64,000 nucleotides of DNA from Methanosarcina siciliae T4/M (lineage in GTDB: Archaea > Halobacteriota > Methanosarcinia > Methanosarcinales > Methanosarcinaceae): NCBI RefSeq assembly GCF_000970085.1, contig NZ_CP009506.1, positions 682,001 to 746,000 of the forward strand, in the 5' to 3' direction. Positions within the stretch are counted from its first letter, which is position 1. The number at the start of each line of letters is the position of its first letter. Made by a program: the position numbers and the translations under genes. The notes beneath the pieces are model-generated. The model worked only from the letters and a program-made list of their open reading frames with translations. It did no database searches and had not been told where the DNA came from. Positions 8,373-16,840 of this stretch are shown piece by piece.

Positions 8373-9159
8373 CGTGCTCATAAACTCTATAGCCGTACTT
8401 GCGGGTCTGGGGTTTGCAGTCGGGGTAATGCTGGTCATTGCTTCCAAGGTCTTTAAGATCGATTCAAATCCCCTTATCGATGATGTTGCTTCCCTTTTGC
8501 CAGGAGCAAACTGTGGAGGTTGCGGATTTGCGGGTTGTGCAGCATGCGCTGAAGCAATCGTTGAAAATGGTGCTCCTGTAAACAGTTGCCCTGTAGGTGG
8601 TTTTGAGGTTGCAAAGCAGATCGGTGCTCTTCTCGGCCAGGAGGTTACGGAAACCGAACCTGCGTATCCATTTGTCCGCTGTCAGGGTGGCAATGTTAAC
8701 TGTACAACCCTTTACGACTATGAAGGAGTTGAAGGCTGTAAGGCTGCCCTGATGATCTGTGATTCCAGGAAAGGCTGTACTTATGGCTGCGTCGGTCTGG
8801 GGACATGTGTTCGTGCCTGCCAGTTCGGTGCTCTCTCGATGGGAGAAAACGGGTTCCCTGTTGTGAATAAAGTCCTCTGTACAAGCTGTGGTAACTGTAT
8901 TGCAGCCTGCCCTAACGGGGTGCTCACCTTTGCCAGGGACTCGGAGAAAGTGCATGTGCTCTGCCGTTCCCATGACAAGGGTAAGGACGTTAAGGCAGTC
9001 TGTGAGGTCGGATGTATAGGCTGTAAAAAGTGTGAAAAAGAATGTCCCGCAGGGGCGATCAAGGTCACTGACTTCCTGGCTGAAATTGACCAGGAAAAGT
9101 GTACAGCATGCGGAGCCTGTGTAGCAATCTGCCCGCAGAAGGCAATCGAGCTCCGGTAA
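8365..9159 (+). CDS. rnfB: Rnf complex ferredoxin-oxidising subunit RnfB
   Basis: RnfB is the Fe-S subunit thought to take electrons from reduced ferredoxin. One N-terminal hydrophobic helix (about residues 5-25) is followed by the four-cysteine motif CGGCGFAGCAAC, then several ferredoxin-type motifs: CVGLGTCVRAC, CTSCGNCIAACP, CIGCKKCEKECP and CTACGACVAICP. The TTG start at 8365 overlaps rnfA and has GGGGTGA six bases upstream; a GTG at 8374 is an alternative. It is the last Rnf gene and is followed by a hairpin with a T tract. Confidence 0.95.
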   Translation: MNNVLINSIAVLAGLGFAVGVMLVIASKVFKIDSNPLIDDVASLLPGANCGGCGFAGCAACAEAIVENGAPVNSCPVGGFEVAKQIGALLGQEVTETEPAYPFVRCQGGNVNCTTLYDYEGVEGCKAALMICDSRKGCTYGCVGLGTCVRACQFGALSMGENGFPVVNKVLCTSCGNCIAACPNGVLTFARDSEKVHVLCRSHDKGKDVKAVCEVGCIGCKKCEKECPAGAIKVTDFLAEIDQEKCTACGACVAICPQKAIELR

Positions 9160-9176
9160 TTCCGGGCTCGTTTTTT
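9147..9176 (+). terminator. Hairpin and T tract at the end of rnfB
   Basis: CGAGC-t-CCGG, loop TAATT, CCGG-GCTCG forms a stem that overlaps the rnfB stop and is followed by TTTTTT. It may terminate part of the transcripts before the small membrane gene or act as an attenuator between the two. Confidence 0.5.
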
Positions 9177-9210
9177 GACCTTGAACCTGAAATTGAGGTA
9201 GGTGGAAAAT

Positions 9211-9546
9211 ATGTCTTATGATACTTCCTTTGGCTTGCCTGAAAATATCGTGGCAGCCCTTTGTTACCCTGTAGGCTGGCTCTCAGGCCTGTTCTTCCTG
9301 CTCCTTGAGCGCAAGAACAGGTTCGTCCGCTTCCACGCCATGCAATCTATCCTGCTTTTCATGCCGTTTGCTCTCTTCCTCTTTGCGGTGGCATGGATCC
9401 CATGGATTGGCTGGGCCATTGCAGACAGTGTTGGAATGCCCGGGTTGCTGCTCATCGTGATCCCGGCGTACATGGCCTTCAGGGGCTCAAAGTTCAAAAT
9501 CCCTATCATAGGAAAGATTGCATACGATTTTGCCTATGGTGAATAA
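9211..9546 (+). CDS. Small DUF4870-like membrane protein downstream of Rnf
   Basis: 112-residue protein with three or four hydrophobic segments. It starts MSYDTSFGLPENIVAALCYP and contains LERKNRFVRFHAMQSILLF, which resembles the DUF4870/TMEM-type small membrane family, where a charged RFHA segment lies between helices. Function is unknown. It sits 51 bases after rnfB in the same direction, with its own GAGGTAGGTGG ribosome site, and is probably co-transcribed by read-through. A role in Rnf assembly or stability would be inference from position alone. I chose the ATG at 9211 over a GTG at 9202 that lies inside the ribosome site. Confidence 0.8.
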   Translation: MSYDTSFGLPENIVAALCYPVGWLSGLFFLLLERKNRFVRFHAMQSILLFMPFALFLFAVAWIPWIGWAIADSVGMPGLLLIVIPAYMAFRGSKFKIPIIGKIAYDFAYGE

Positions 9547-9640
9547 GCAAACAGATTTAACCTGAAAAACAACCTGAAAAATCGGATTGTCCTCAAAAAG
9601 GGCAATTCAACCTTTTCTTTTTGGATTCTTTTTTCAGTTT

Positions 9641-10195
9641 TTATCCCACCAGGAGAATTCCCACACACATCGTTTTATCGGGTTTGCAAAACTCAAGCTC
9701 GATGCCTGCCTTTTCCAGGACTTTCTGCAGGTTTACTCCCACAGCTTCCGGAGGAAAACGCCTGAGTTCGGGTTTTACGCACTTTTCAAGGTTGCACTTC
9801 TTGCATTCATTACAGGGGCCGGGTCGGAGCAGGTGGGCATAGATGAAGCCTTTCCTGAAAGCTTCCTGTTCCAGCTCGAACATCTTATGAAAGGACTTGT
9901 TCCGGAATTTTCCCCAGGCTTCGAGGATATCCTTCACACCTGCAGTATTGTGTTCTTCCGCAAGTAGGAGCACATCGCTGTATTCCGAAAGGATCTTCCT
10001 GAACTCTTCTATGGAAAGAATGTGGGGAGGGCAGCTAAGCCTCTCTCCGTAGTTTCGGCAGCCGTAGGCGCACTTCAGGGCTGTACGGTCTTCCACCGCA
10101 AGGTCCCCTGATTTGAGCGGGAAAGCTTTAAGTCCAAGACTTGAAGCTTTTTCAATTAGGATCTGTGCATTTTCGGGCAGTAAAATCCCTCTCAC
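9641..10195 (-). CDS. DUF2284 predicted metal-binding protein
   Basis: 184-residue soluble protein rich in cysteine: CAYGCRNYGERLSCPP in the first half and CNECKKCNLEKCVKPELRRF later. These are the two cysteine clusters of the DUF2284 family, thought to bind metal or an Fe-S cluster; no reaction is established. The start is uncertain: the longest frame begins at a GTG at 10195, but GGAG is too close to it, and no in-frame ATG follows soon. It converges with the small membrane gene after rnfB. Confidence 0.8.
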   Translation of the reverse strand: MRGILLPENAQILIEKASSLGLKAFPLKSGDLAVEDRTALKCAYGCRNYGERLSCPPHILSIEEFRKILSEYSDVLLLAEEHNTAGVKDILEAWGKFRNKSFHKMFELEQEAFRKGFIYAHLLRPGPCNECKKCNLEKCVKPELRRFPPEAVGVNLQKVLEKAGIELEFCKPDKTMCVGILLVG

Positions 10196-10262
10196 TCCAG
10201 TTCTTTTAAGTTTAATCCTTCTACTCTTGTACTTTAATTTCTATCATCTCTAATTTAAAATA

Positions 10263-10379
10263 TAGGACGTACGCGGTTGAACTGAAAACCAACCGCGTTA
10301 AAACTTCCTCTGCCTATATTACATATTTTTTAGCACTGTCTATTGCTCTTGATTCTGAACCTCAAGTACGTAAGTCATA
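10263..10379. mobile_element. Short inverted-repeat element remnant, copy A
   Basis: The left end reads TAGGACGTACGC and the right end, read in reverse complement, TATGACTTACGTAC, an imperfect terminal inverted repeat. A second diverged copy at 50755-50874 shares the ends and an inner GTCTATTG..CTTGATT..CTCAAGT block. There is no coding capacity. Inside it ACGCGGTTG/CAACCGCGT (10271-10279, 10290-10298) forms a perfect 9-bp hairpin. It is best explained as a non-autonomous (MITE-like) transposon relic. Confidence 0.6.
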
Positions 10380-10384
10380 GGTAG

Positions 10385-10455
10385 TAATGTGAAAAAAAGA
10401 AGTAATGTGAAAAAAAGAAATAATGTGAAAAAAAGAAATAATGTGAAAAAAGAAT
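10385..10455. repeat. Four 18-bp tandem repeats
   Basis: The unit TAATGTGAAAAAAAGAAA repeats at 10385, 10403, 10421 and 10439 (the last is one base shorter). It lies between the MITE-like relic and the 3' end of the queuosine reductase-like gene. Confidence 0.85.
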
Positions 10456-10477
10456 ACATTTGTAATCTTTTGCTTAT

Positions 10478-11530
10478 TTATTTCTCCGAAACCGATTCGT
10501 AAAGTTTTCTCCTTTCCGGGGGCATGGATTTGAGATATTCTTTTGCTTCCTCAGGTGAGACTGCCCTGCGGGTTCCATCGGGTTCCTGTATGACCACGCC
10601 ACTTTCCGTGAGCATCCTGTATCTTGCTTTTCGGATCTCTTTATCAGGATGGCAGACGAAATGGCAGTTGGAGCAGGTATATTCCATTCTGGATCCTGGA
10701 ATCAGGCATATAAAAAATCCACCTTTTATCTTCGGTCTTTCAAGGTAAGCTTCTATTGTATCGGGCACTGCAGCAAGGAAATCTCCATCTTTTTCCGGAA
10801 TCTCAAAGCGTGCCGGAGACCAGGTGGACCATTTCCCGGAAGTATTCAGACCTGTAAGTCCTCCGCAGACAAGGAAGCAACGGCTATTGCTCCTTCTTTT
10901 CCCGTAGCTGAACTCTTTCCCTCCGAGGGTTACGGTGACCTTTTCAACCGGATCCACGTATCCGGAAGAGCAGACCGAAAGGCAGAGTTTGCATTCGTCA
11001 CAGTAGTTTTCTTCTTCCGGAAGGGGGTCTGTCGGGGCAAGTTCAGCATCCGTAACGACCGATGCCAGGACAATTGCAGATCCGTATTCTTTTGTGATAA
11101 TGTTTCCCGAGTATCCGAAATTTCCTATCCCGGAGCGGACAGCCAGATACCTGTGGGAAATAGGGGGGTTCATGTCCTGCATCCAGTTTTCGGTATCCGT
11201 TCGGTAAACGAAATTTGCGGATTGGGGGACAGCTTTGTATCCGTACTGCTGCAGGAACCCTGCCATTTCAAGGGCGATCCCGTTAGCAAGAGTGGTGGTT
11301 CGTACCTTATTTGTTTCAAGGGATTCGTGGTCTTCTTTTCTAAAGTACGGGTCAATAAGATTCTGGTCAAAAGCCAGGGCAAAACAGACAGCCGATTTTG
11401 CCTCGGGCAGTACGTATGTCAGGTCAGCAGAAGGAGGCCCTCCCGCAAGCGTTTCAGTTGTTGCAATTCCCACTTTGAAAGCTCCAAGAGTTAGAGCCAT
11501 CTCTTTAAGTTCTTCGGTCAATTCGCTCAT
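10478..11530 (-). CDS. Epoxyqueuosine reductase-like (QueG family) Fe-S protein
   Basis: 350-residue cytosolic protein. CDECKLCLSVCSSGYV (first Fe-S cluster) and CSNCHFVCHPDK (second, partial) match the double Fe-S region of QueG and of the related cobamide-dependent reductive-dehalogenase-like family. Archaea make archaeosine rather than queuosine, so QueG activity is unlikely and the substrate is unknown. It should not be named queG. The start is set at the ATG at 11530, eight bases after GGAGG; the longer frame opens with a GTG that contains the ribosome site. Confidence 0.75.
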   Translation of the reverse strand: MSELTEELKEMALTLGAFKVGIATTETLAGGPPSADLTYVLPEAKSAVCFALAFDQNLIDPYFRKEDHESLETNKVRTTTLANGIALEMAGFLQQYGYKAVPQSANFVYRTDTENWMQDMNPPISHRYLAVRSGIGNFGYSGNIITKEYGSAIVLASVVTDAELAPTDPLPEEENYCDECKLCLSVCSSGYVDPVEKVTVTLGGKEFSYGKRRSNSRCFLVCGGLTGLNTSGKWSTWSPARFEIPEKDGDFLAAVPDTIEAYLERPKIKGGFFICLIPGSRMEYTCSNCHFVCHPDKEIRKARYRMLTESGVVIQEPDGTRRAVSPEEAKEYLKSMPPERRKLYESVSEK

Positions 11531-11545
11531 TTTCCAGTCCTCCAC

Positions 11546-11792
11546 ACAAAAAAGGTTTTAATTTCCGGATTAATTTATGTAAGGTCACTCTTATCTATTT
11601 GATCGGCTCTGGAATGACTCTGAGCCTCCAGGTATAGTCCAGTGACCTTTTGCCTTTCAGCAGCCTGTACGAAAACGGTTTTCTGAATTGAGAAACCCCA
11701 TTCTAAAAAAATGTAAAATATATAAATAAAAGAAAAATTAGTCCGCTTGAGCGAGCGAAGCGAGTGAAACGGACAGCGCACTGCAGAGCCGC
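11546..11792. other. Intergenic region with TATA-like tract and GAGCGA hairpin
   Basis: AAAATATATAAATA near 11715-11728 resembles a TATA box. At 11741-11774 GTCCG and CGGAC close a hairpin whose inner part is the self-complementary GAGCGAGCGAAGCGAG. A short minus-strand frame covers part of this region but looks like noise. The hairpin may be a dispersed palindromic repeat or a small RNA start. Confidence 0.4.
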
Positions 11793-11862
11793 AACTCTGC
11801 TGGCTCAACTCTGCTGGCTCAACTCTGCTGGCTCAACTCTGCTGGCTCAACTCTGCTGGCTT
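11793..11862. repeat. Five 14-bp tandem repeats
   Basis: Five copies of AACTCTGCTGGCTC, the last differing at one base, run head to tail up to ten bases before the 3' end of the lipoprotein gene. They do not fit coding use, since 14 is not a multiple of three. Confidence 0.9.
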
Positions 11863-11872
11863 AACCAGGGTT

Positions 11873-12706
11873 TTATGCAATCACAACTCCATATTTGGCA
11901 AAAACCTGCGCAAATGCCTGTCTCAACTCTTCTGCTACTATTATTGCTTCTTCCGTATCATTGAGGTTTGCAGCGCTCCCTAACTCGGTTATCTTCAGCT
12001 CTACGGCCTGCAGGCTGGATTCGTAGTTTTCGTCCGCGCTGGCGGGAGGTTCGGCATTGCTTACGCTTTCCCATTCCGCTTCAAGTTCGGGGATTAGGGC
12101 CGCAACTGCAGCAGTATCATTTTCATTTGCATCTCCAATTGCAATTTCCATTGTAGTGTGGAACTCAGTCATGCGGTCTCCCACCAGGTCGATCCCGTTC
12201 CTTACGTGAAGTTCAAAGAAAAGGTCCCTCATGGGTTCAAGGGCGGTGTGTGCGGCATCGATGTTATTCTCCAGCAATTTTTCCCGTGAATCTACTGCAA
12301 TTGCAAGGGCTTCATCAATGGTTTCAGGCCATTGTTCATCATCTGCGTAGACTGCGGGTGGGTTTTCAGCATAGCTTTCACTTACTGCGGTAAGGTCTTC
12401 CACAAGGCCGGAAAGGGCTTCTGAAGAGGCATTGTAGTCTTTTTTGCTGGTTGAAACCAGAGCTTTAACATAATTTGAGTTTGCTTTCTGCATCAGGGCA
12501 TCGAATTCAGCGGTCATTAACTCGCTTTCATTTCCGGAAAACCCCTCTTCGTTCACCTCTTCTCCGGCTTCCGCTTCTTCGATCCCTTCCCCGGTTCCTT
12601 CTTCTGTTGCAGGGCTGTCTTCTCCTCCTGAATCAGATGCGCATCCGGCTCCGAAGGTTATAAGGGCAAAGGCAATCACAGCTGCCATCAGTGTTTTTAT
12701 TTTCAT
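11873..12706 (-). CDS. Predicted lipoprotein, helical, function unknown
   Basis: 277 residues with a signal peptide ending in a lipobox (FGAGCASDSGG, Cys at about 22), then a Glu/Gly-rich acidic linker (about 28-60), then a mostly helical body. The body contains FFELHVRNGIDLVGDRM and two stretches of similar helical character, which could be a four-helix bundle of the cytochrome b562 or imelysin type; no haem ligand pattern is certain. It should be anchored outside the membrane. It is monocistronic, convergent with the repeats and divergent from rfcS. I do not recognise a specific family. Confidence 0.75.
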   Translation of the reverse strand: MKIKTLMAAVIAFALITFGAGCASDSGGEDSPATEEGTGEGIEEAEAGEEVNEEGFSGNESELMTAEFDALMQKANSNYVKALVSTSKKDYNASSEALSGLVEDLTAVSESYAENPPAVYADDEQWPETIDEALAIAVDSREKLLENNIDAAHTALEPMRDLFFELHVRNGIDLVGDRMTEFHTTMEIAIGDANENDTAAVAALIPELEAEWESVSNAEPPASADENYESSLQAVELKITELGSAANLNDTEEAIIVAEELRQAFAQVFAKYGVVIA

Positions 12707-12938
12707 ATCTCTCCTCTTCCTCTCAATTTAATATCTTTTCTTCAACTTTCACTTTCTTTTAAGTTCGAAACTTTTTTTTAAACCATTATATTCTTTTGTG
12801 CTTACATTCTTATTCATTTTCGTCCACCGTGTTTCACAATCGGAGCTTTCCTGTTTCGAAATGCAGTCGGTATGCCTTAAATATCGCAAACATTCGAAAG
12901 TTTAAATATTATCTTCTCTAATTAAGGTGCAAGCATTA

Positions 12939-13943
12939 ATGGAGGACTCTAAGATTAAAGAAGAGATCTGGATTGAAAAATACAGGCCTGTCAGGCTGAA
13001 CCAGGTGGCAGGGCAGGACGAAACAATCGAACGCCTGAAGTCTTACGTGGCAACTAAAAACCTTCCTCACCTCCTCTTTTCCGGGCCTCCGGGGGTCGGA
13101 AAAACAGCCTCTGCAGTTTCGATTGCAAGGGAGATTTTCGGGGAAGATCTATGGAGGGAAAACTTTACCGAACTCAATGCTTCCGATGAAAGGGGCATTG
13201 ATATCGTCAGAAACAAAATTAAAAACTTTGCAAAAACCGCTCCAATTGGTGGAGCTCCGTTCAAGATCATTTTCCTTGATGAAGCCGATGCTCTAACCGC
13301 GGATGCACAGTCAGCACTCCGCAGGACCATGGAAAAGTTCAGCAGCAACTGTCGTTTTATCCTCTCATGCAATTACTCCTCCAAGATCATTGAGCCCATT
13401 CAGTCCAGGTGTGCTGTTTACAGGTTCAGGCGGCTTTCCGACGAAGCCATCAAAGAGCGCCTTGAATATATTGCAGGAGACCGGGGTCTGTCCATTACCG
13501 AAGGTGGGTATGAAGCTCTGATCTACGTAGCTCAGGGAGACATGCGAAAAGCTGTCAATTCACTTCAGGCGGCCGCCTTCATTGATACGGACAAACCTAT
13601 TTCCCGGGAAACCATCTACAGGACCACGGCAACTGCGAATCCTGAGGAGATTAAGAACCTTATTGAGACTGCCCTGCGCGGAAACTTCAGGATTGCCCGA
13701 AAAGAGCTTAACAGGTTGCTCTATGAAGAAGGTCTTTCCGGCGAAGATATTGTGGGCCAGATCTACAGGGTGGTTTCCGAAATGGACAACCTTATGGTTC
13801 TGGACCTCGGGCTAACAGAGAGGGATATTGTCACCCTTGTGGATGTCATAGGGGAGACCGATTTCAGGCTAACTGAAGGAGCCAGCGAGAAAATCCAGCT
13901 GGAAGCCCTGCTCGCACATTTTGCTCTTTCAAGAGAAAACTGA
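12939..13943 (+). CDS. rfcS: Replication factor C small subunit
   Basis: AAA+ ATPase subunit of the clamp loader that opens the PCNA ring for DNA polymerase. It begins MEDSKIKEEIWIEKYRP; Walker A GPPGVGKT is near residue 50, Walker B LDEAD near 110, sensor 1 LSCNYSSKI near 145, and the arginine finger EPIQSRC follows. The length (334 residues) is normal. I chose the ATG at 12939 with AAGGTG nine bases before it; a GTG four codons earlier is less likely. A hairpin-T terminator follows. Confidence 0.96.
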   Translation: MEDSKIKEEIWIEKYRPVRLNQVAGQDETIERLKSYVATKNLPHLLFSGPPGVGKTASAVSIAREIFGEDLWRENFTELNASDERGIDIVRNKIKNFAKTAPIGGAPFKIIFLDEADALTADAQSALRRTMEKFSSNCRFILSCNYSSKIIEPIQSRCAVYRFRRLSDEAIKERLEYIAGDRGLSITEGGYEALIYVAQGDMRKAVNSLQAAAFIDTDKPISRETIYRTTATANPEEIKNLIETALRGNFRIARKELNRLLYEEGLSGEDIVGQIYRVVSEMDNLMVLDLGLTERDIVTLVDVIGETDFRLTEGASEKIQLEALLAHFALSREN

Positions 13944-14011
13944 GATCTCCGGCATTCCTGAAAAACGGTTTTGTTACAGGCTCTCCATCCGGATCTCTGA
14001 ATTGAATATGG

Positions 14012-14039
14012 AAAAGGCAGACTTAAGCAAGCCTTTTTC
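14012..14039 (+). terminator. rfcS terminator
   Basis: AAAAGGC, a 12-base loop, then GCCTTTTTC gives a seven-base stem running into a T tract 70 bases after the rfcS stop and before the promoter of the next gene. Confidence 0.65.
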
Positions 14040-14074
14040 TGTTAAAAGATTTATAGTTATCACTCCTGATCATT

Positions 14075-14587
14075 ATGTCTGTTGAAAATTTACTGGTAGA
14101 TATGCTGGGGTCCGTACCCCAATGGCTTGCAGTAATGGTTATAGGAGCCCTTCCGATCTCCGAACTGAGGGGGGCAATCCCCGTTGCCATGGGCATTTAC
14201 AATATGAAACCTTTTGAGGCTTATTTCTTTTCGGTACTTGGAAACCTTGTTCCGGTGGTTCCTCTTCTGCTTTACCTCGAGCCAGTCTCCGGGTACCTGA
14301 GGCGATACCACATCTTCGATGTTTTTTTCACCTGGCTCTTTGCAAGGACCAGGAGAAAGCACACTGAAAACTTTGAAAAATACGGGCTCCTTGCCCTGAC
14401 CCTCTTCGTTGCCGTGCCTCTGCCGGTTACCGGAGCCTGGACAGGCTGTGCAGCCGCTTTTGTGTTCGGAATCAAGTTCAGACATTCGTTCCCCGCAATC
14501 ACTGCAGGGGTAATGATAGCAGGAGTTGTTGTAACTGTACTGACGATGATGGGCATAAGCCTGGCTGATCTTCTTTTCGGAGTTTGA
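14075..14587 (+). CDS. Small multidrug export-like membrane protein (COG2426)
   Basis: 170-residue membrane protein with about five hydrophobic segments. PISELRGAIPVAMG near the N terminus and VPLPVTGAWTGCAAAFVFG near the middle are the conserved blocks of the 'putative small multi-drug export protein' family. The transport activity is named after early annotation and is not well established. A TTTATAG box about 30 bases before the ATG suggests a very short leader. It stands alone between rfcS and the ferredoxin. Confidence 0.85.
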   Translation: MSVENLLVDMLGSVPQWLAVMVIGALPISELRGAIPVAMGIYNMKPFEAYFFSVLGNLVPVVPLLLYLEPVSGYLRRYHIFDVFFTWLFARTRRKHTENFEKYGLLALTLFVAVPLPVTGAWTGCAAAFVFGIKFRHSFPAITAGVMIAGVVVTVLTMMGISLADLLFGV

Positions 14588-14766
14588 CCCTGGATCCCGG
14601 CTCTTCGAAATCTTCATATACCTTAATAATATCAAATATACCATTCATAAACAAAACAAATATAAATTTCTCTTCATATTTGCAGTCAGGCCTGCTTTTA
14701 CAGTTTCTTCTACGGTATATTTTCCGTTGTCTGGCAATTCTCTGGAGTTTTTCAAGGTGATTTTTA

Positions 14767-15030
14767 ATGGCAAAGGCAGATAAGAAAAACAAAAAAATAG
14801 TTCAGTCCGAAAAGTGTATTGGGTGCGGGATATGCTATTCCGTCTGCCCTGTGAATGCAAAATTAATGAAAAAAGATGATTTTGACCCCGAGACTGCCGA
14901 ACTTGCAATCCGGATCATCGACGGAGTGGCAATCATCAGTGATGATGTATGCATCCGTTGCGGAGCCTGCTCAAAGATTTGTCCCGTGGAATCTCTTACT
15001 CTGGTTGAGCTTGAAACTGCAACCGCTTAA
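14767..15030 (+). CDS. Ferredoxin, two [4Fe-4S] clusters
   Basis: 87-residue soluble electron carrier with two CX2CX2CX3CP motifs, CIGCGICYSVCPVNA and CIRCGACSKICPVES, separated by an insert of about 35 residues that is longer than in clostridial ferredoxins. The N terminus is lysine-rich (MAKADKKNKKIVQ). Its partner cannot be told from position. It is monocistronic and followed by a strong terminator. Confidence 0.9.
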   Translation: MAKADKKNKKIVQSEKCIGCGICYSVCPVNAKLMKKDDFDPETAELAIRIIDGVAIISDDVCIRCGACSKICPVESLTLVELETATA

Positions 15031-15046
15031 TCTTCGGTAAAAATAG

Positions 15047-15076
15047 GAAATGCTGTTTTTCAGCATTTCGTTTTTT
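15047..15076 (+). terminator. Ferredoxin terminator
   Basis: GAAATGCTG-TTTTT-CAGCATTTC is a perfect nine-base stem followed by GTTTTTTATC, seventeen bases after the ferredoxin stop. Confidence 0.85.
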
Positions 15077-15192
15077 ATCTCTTTCAGCGAGGTTCTTATT
15101 TCTGAACCGGGATTTCAGAGAACTAGAAACCTTTTTGAACCCTTTTTTCATATTCTTCAGGGATATCGTTTTTTCAGGGGTACCGTTTTAAA

Positions 15193-15402
15193 TTATAGCA
15201 TTTCTTTTGCCAGCTTTATATCTTCAGCTTTTACTGTTTTTCTGCCCGCATGCTCTGCAAGTTTTATAGCTTCTTTTGAAATCTGAAGCCCATATTCTTC
15301 CAGAATCTCCGTAAGGGCCATTCCTGCACTCTCGCTTACTCTGTGGGCACCAGCTGTCCTTATCAGGCGTTCGATTGGTGCAAATGGTATAACTTTTGCC
15401 AT
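15193..15402 (-). CDS. Archaeal histone
   Basis: 69-residue histone-fold protein (MAKVIPFAPIERLIRTAGAHRV, then the central helix and the C-terminal RKTVKAEDIKLA). It is the minimal three-helix fold that dimerises and wraps DNA, without tails. The ATG at 15402 has GGAGG immediately upstream; the longer frame starts at a TTG that overlaps this site. It is monocistronic and converges with the ferredoxin. Confidence 0.95.
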   Translation of the reverse strand: MAKVIPFAPIERLIRTAGAHRVSESAGMALTEILEEYGLQISKEAIKLAEHAGRKTVKAEDIKLAKEML

Positions 15403-15729
15403 ATTATCCTCCAAGCTTCTTTTTGTTAATATAAATTCCTTCTAATCTCTGATTTTGTAATCGGATTCTATAAATACTTTTGCTTATATCGGAGTTTTCT
15501 TTACTTCTTATTCGGGCTTTTACCCTTTTTTTCCCCTCTATTTACTTTGTAAAGCCTATTTACCTCTTTTTTTATTTTTTATTATTTTTATAAGGATTCT
15601 CTGATATCCGTGAATTTCCTGGAAATCTTTTGCCTTTTTATTTCTCTAAACTTTTATTTAATTCCTCTCATTTTATTCGCTCCCTCTTTTTCGAAATCTT
15701 GATATTGGATTATTCGAATCTAGTCCAGC
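15403..15729. other. AT-rich spacer between histone and methyltransferase
   Basis: This region is extremely T-rich on the plus strand around 15500-15700. It should contain the divergent promoter of the histone gene (minus strand) and that of the methyltransferase gene, but no single element stands out. No gene seen. Confidence 0.4.
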
Positions 15730-16716
15730 ATGCTCTTACAGGAACTCCTTGGTATAGATGAAGAGATCTACCTTGTAGAAGAAAGTTACACTGTTCAGAG
15801 GACTCCTGGGCTTACGCTCCGGTACCTTAACAGTGTTAGAAACTTTCCGGGTGCGGGAAGCATTCGGCTTATAAAGGTCAGAGAGGGGGGACACACGATG
15901 GGGTTGATTTTTTTCAATCCTGCCGATGAAGAAGTTCCTGTGGATTTCTGGTCAGTATTTACCGGAGCCCTTGCGTCAGCTCCTCTGAAGGCCGATTTTG
16001 AAGCCCTTGCAGACTCTATTCTTGCTTCAAATCCCCCTGAAAAGGATGTCGAGCTTTCTTCCGAAACCTGGCGGGACGCAATAAACGAATATTACTCCTT
16101 GATGCTTGTCAGCCGGAATCTCTGTCCTGTTTGTTCGGTCAAACCCGAGTCCTACAAAAGTGTTTTTTCAGAAAATCGTGTAAAAAGAGTCACGGAAATT
16201 TTTGAGCTTCTCCGAAAAAAAGGCTATTACCCTGAAGGTCGGCTCCTTGAGGTTTGCTGTGGGAACGGAATGTCTACGCTTGCCCTCTACAGGCTCGGGC
16301 TGAACCCTCTGGCCGTAGAAATCAATAAGTGTACTGTCTGCCAGGGGCTTGAGCAGCAGGTTCTGAACCCCCAAAGGACAGTGGTTATGGATGCAACAGC
16401 CATTTCAAAATACTTTGAGCCGGGCAGTTTTGATGCGGTAATGGGTTTTATGCTGGGGCTTGTCTACGAATTTAACAAAGGGCTCTGGACCGGCATTATG
16501 AGAGAGGCGGTCTCGGTTGCAGCTGATGGGGCTGTCCTGCTTTTCACCGTAAGCAGCAAACCCGAAATTGAAATTCTTGCAGATACCCTCCTTAAGGCAG
16601 GGGTCGAGGGAGAGATTGTAGACAACACGGATTCGGAAGGTACTTATGACCAGTGGCTCTTTGTAGGGCGAAAGCAGAAAACTATATCCCCCGAAAATGA
16701 GCTTTCTTTTGTTTAA
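15730..16716 (+). CDS. SAM-dependent methyltransferase, substrate unknown
   Basis: 328 residues. The second half carries the class I Rossmann signature: LLEVCCGNGMSTLALYRLG (motif I, about residue 174), AVEINKC (motif II) and FDAVMGFMLGLVYEF (motif IV region). The first half of about 160 residues has no motif I recognise and contains a CPVC pair (NLCPVCSVKPESY). It seems restricted to methanogens, judged only by its unfamiliarity. The upstream TCTAGTCCAGC leaves almost no ribosome site, so the message may be leaderless. It is monocistronic. Confidence 0.75.
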   Translation: MLLQELLGIDEEIYLVEESYTVQRTPGLTLRYLNSVRNFPGAGSIRLIKVREGGHTMGLIFFNPADEEVPVDFWSVFTGALASAPLKADFEALADSILASNPPEKDVELSSETWRDAINEYYSLMLVSRNLCPVCSVKPESYKSVFSENRVKRVTEIFELLRKKGYYPEGRLLEVCCGNGMSTLALYRLGLNPLAVEINKCTVCQGLEQQVLNPQRTVVMDATAISKYFEPGSFDAVMGFMLGLVYEFNKGLWTGIMREAVSVAADGAVLLFTVSSKPEIEILADTLLKAGVEGEIVDNTDSEGTYDQWLFVGRKQKTISPENELSFV

Positions 16717-16840
16717 TTCTCTTTTTCTTTTCGTTCAGTTCTCTTTTTCTTCCTTTTCCCCTCCTCAGTTCGGGAGTTCTTTATTATTGTGTTCTAATTA
16801 TTTTTCTGGCCCGGGAGCTTCTTTTGGGAAGAGAATCCCC
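16717..16840. other. Pyrimidine-rich 3' region of the methyltransferase gene
   Basis: Runs of TTCTCTTTTTCTTTTC directly after the stop are typical of archaeal termination zones, where T tracts alone end transcription. No gene is seen before the pyc promoter. Confidence 0.4.

Noticed and set aside
10649..11494. 281-residue plus-strand frame opposite the QueG-like gene
   Set aside because: Shadow of the Fe-S protein gene on the other strand; no family features.
11575..11808. 77-residue minus-strand frame
   Set aside because: Runs through the GAGCGA hairpin and a tandem repeat edge, with no ribosome site or recognisable protein features.
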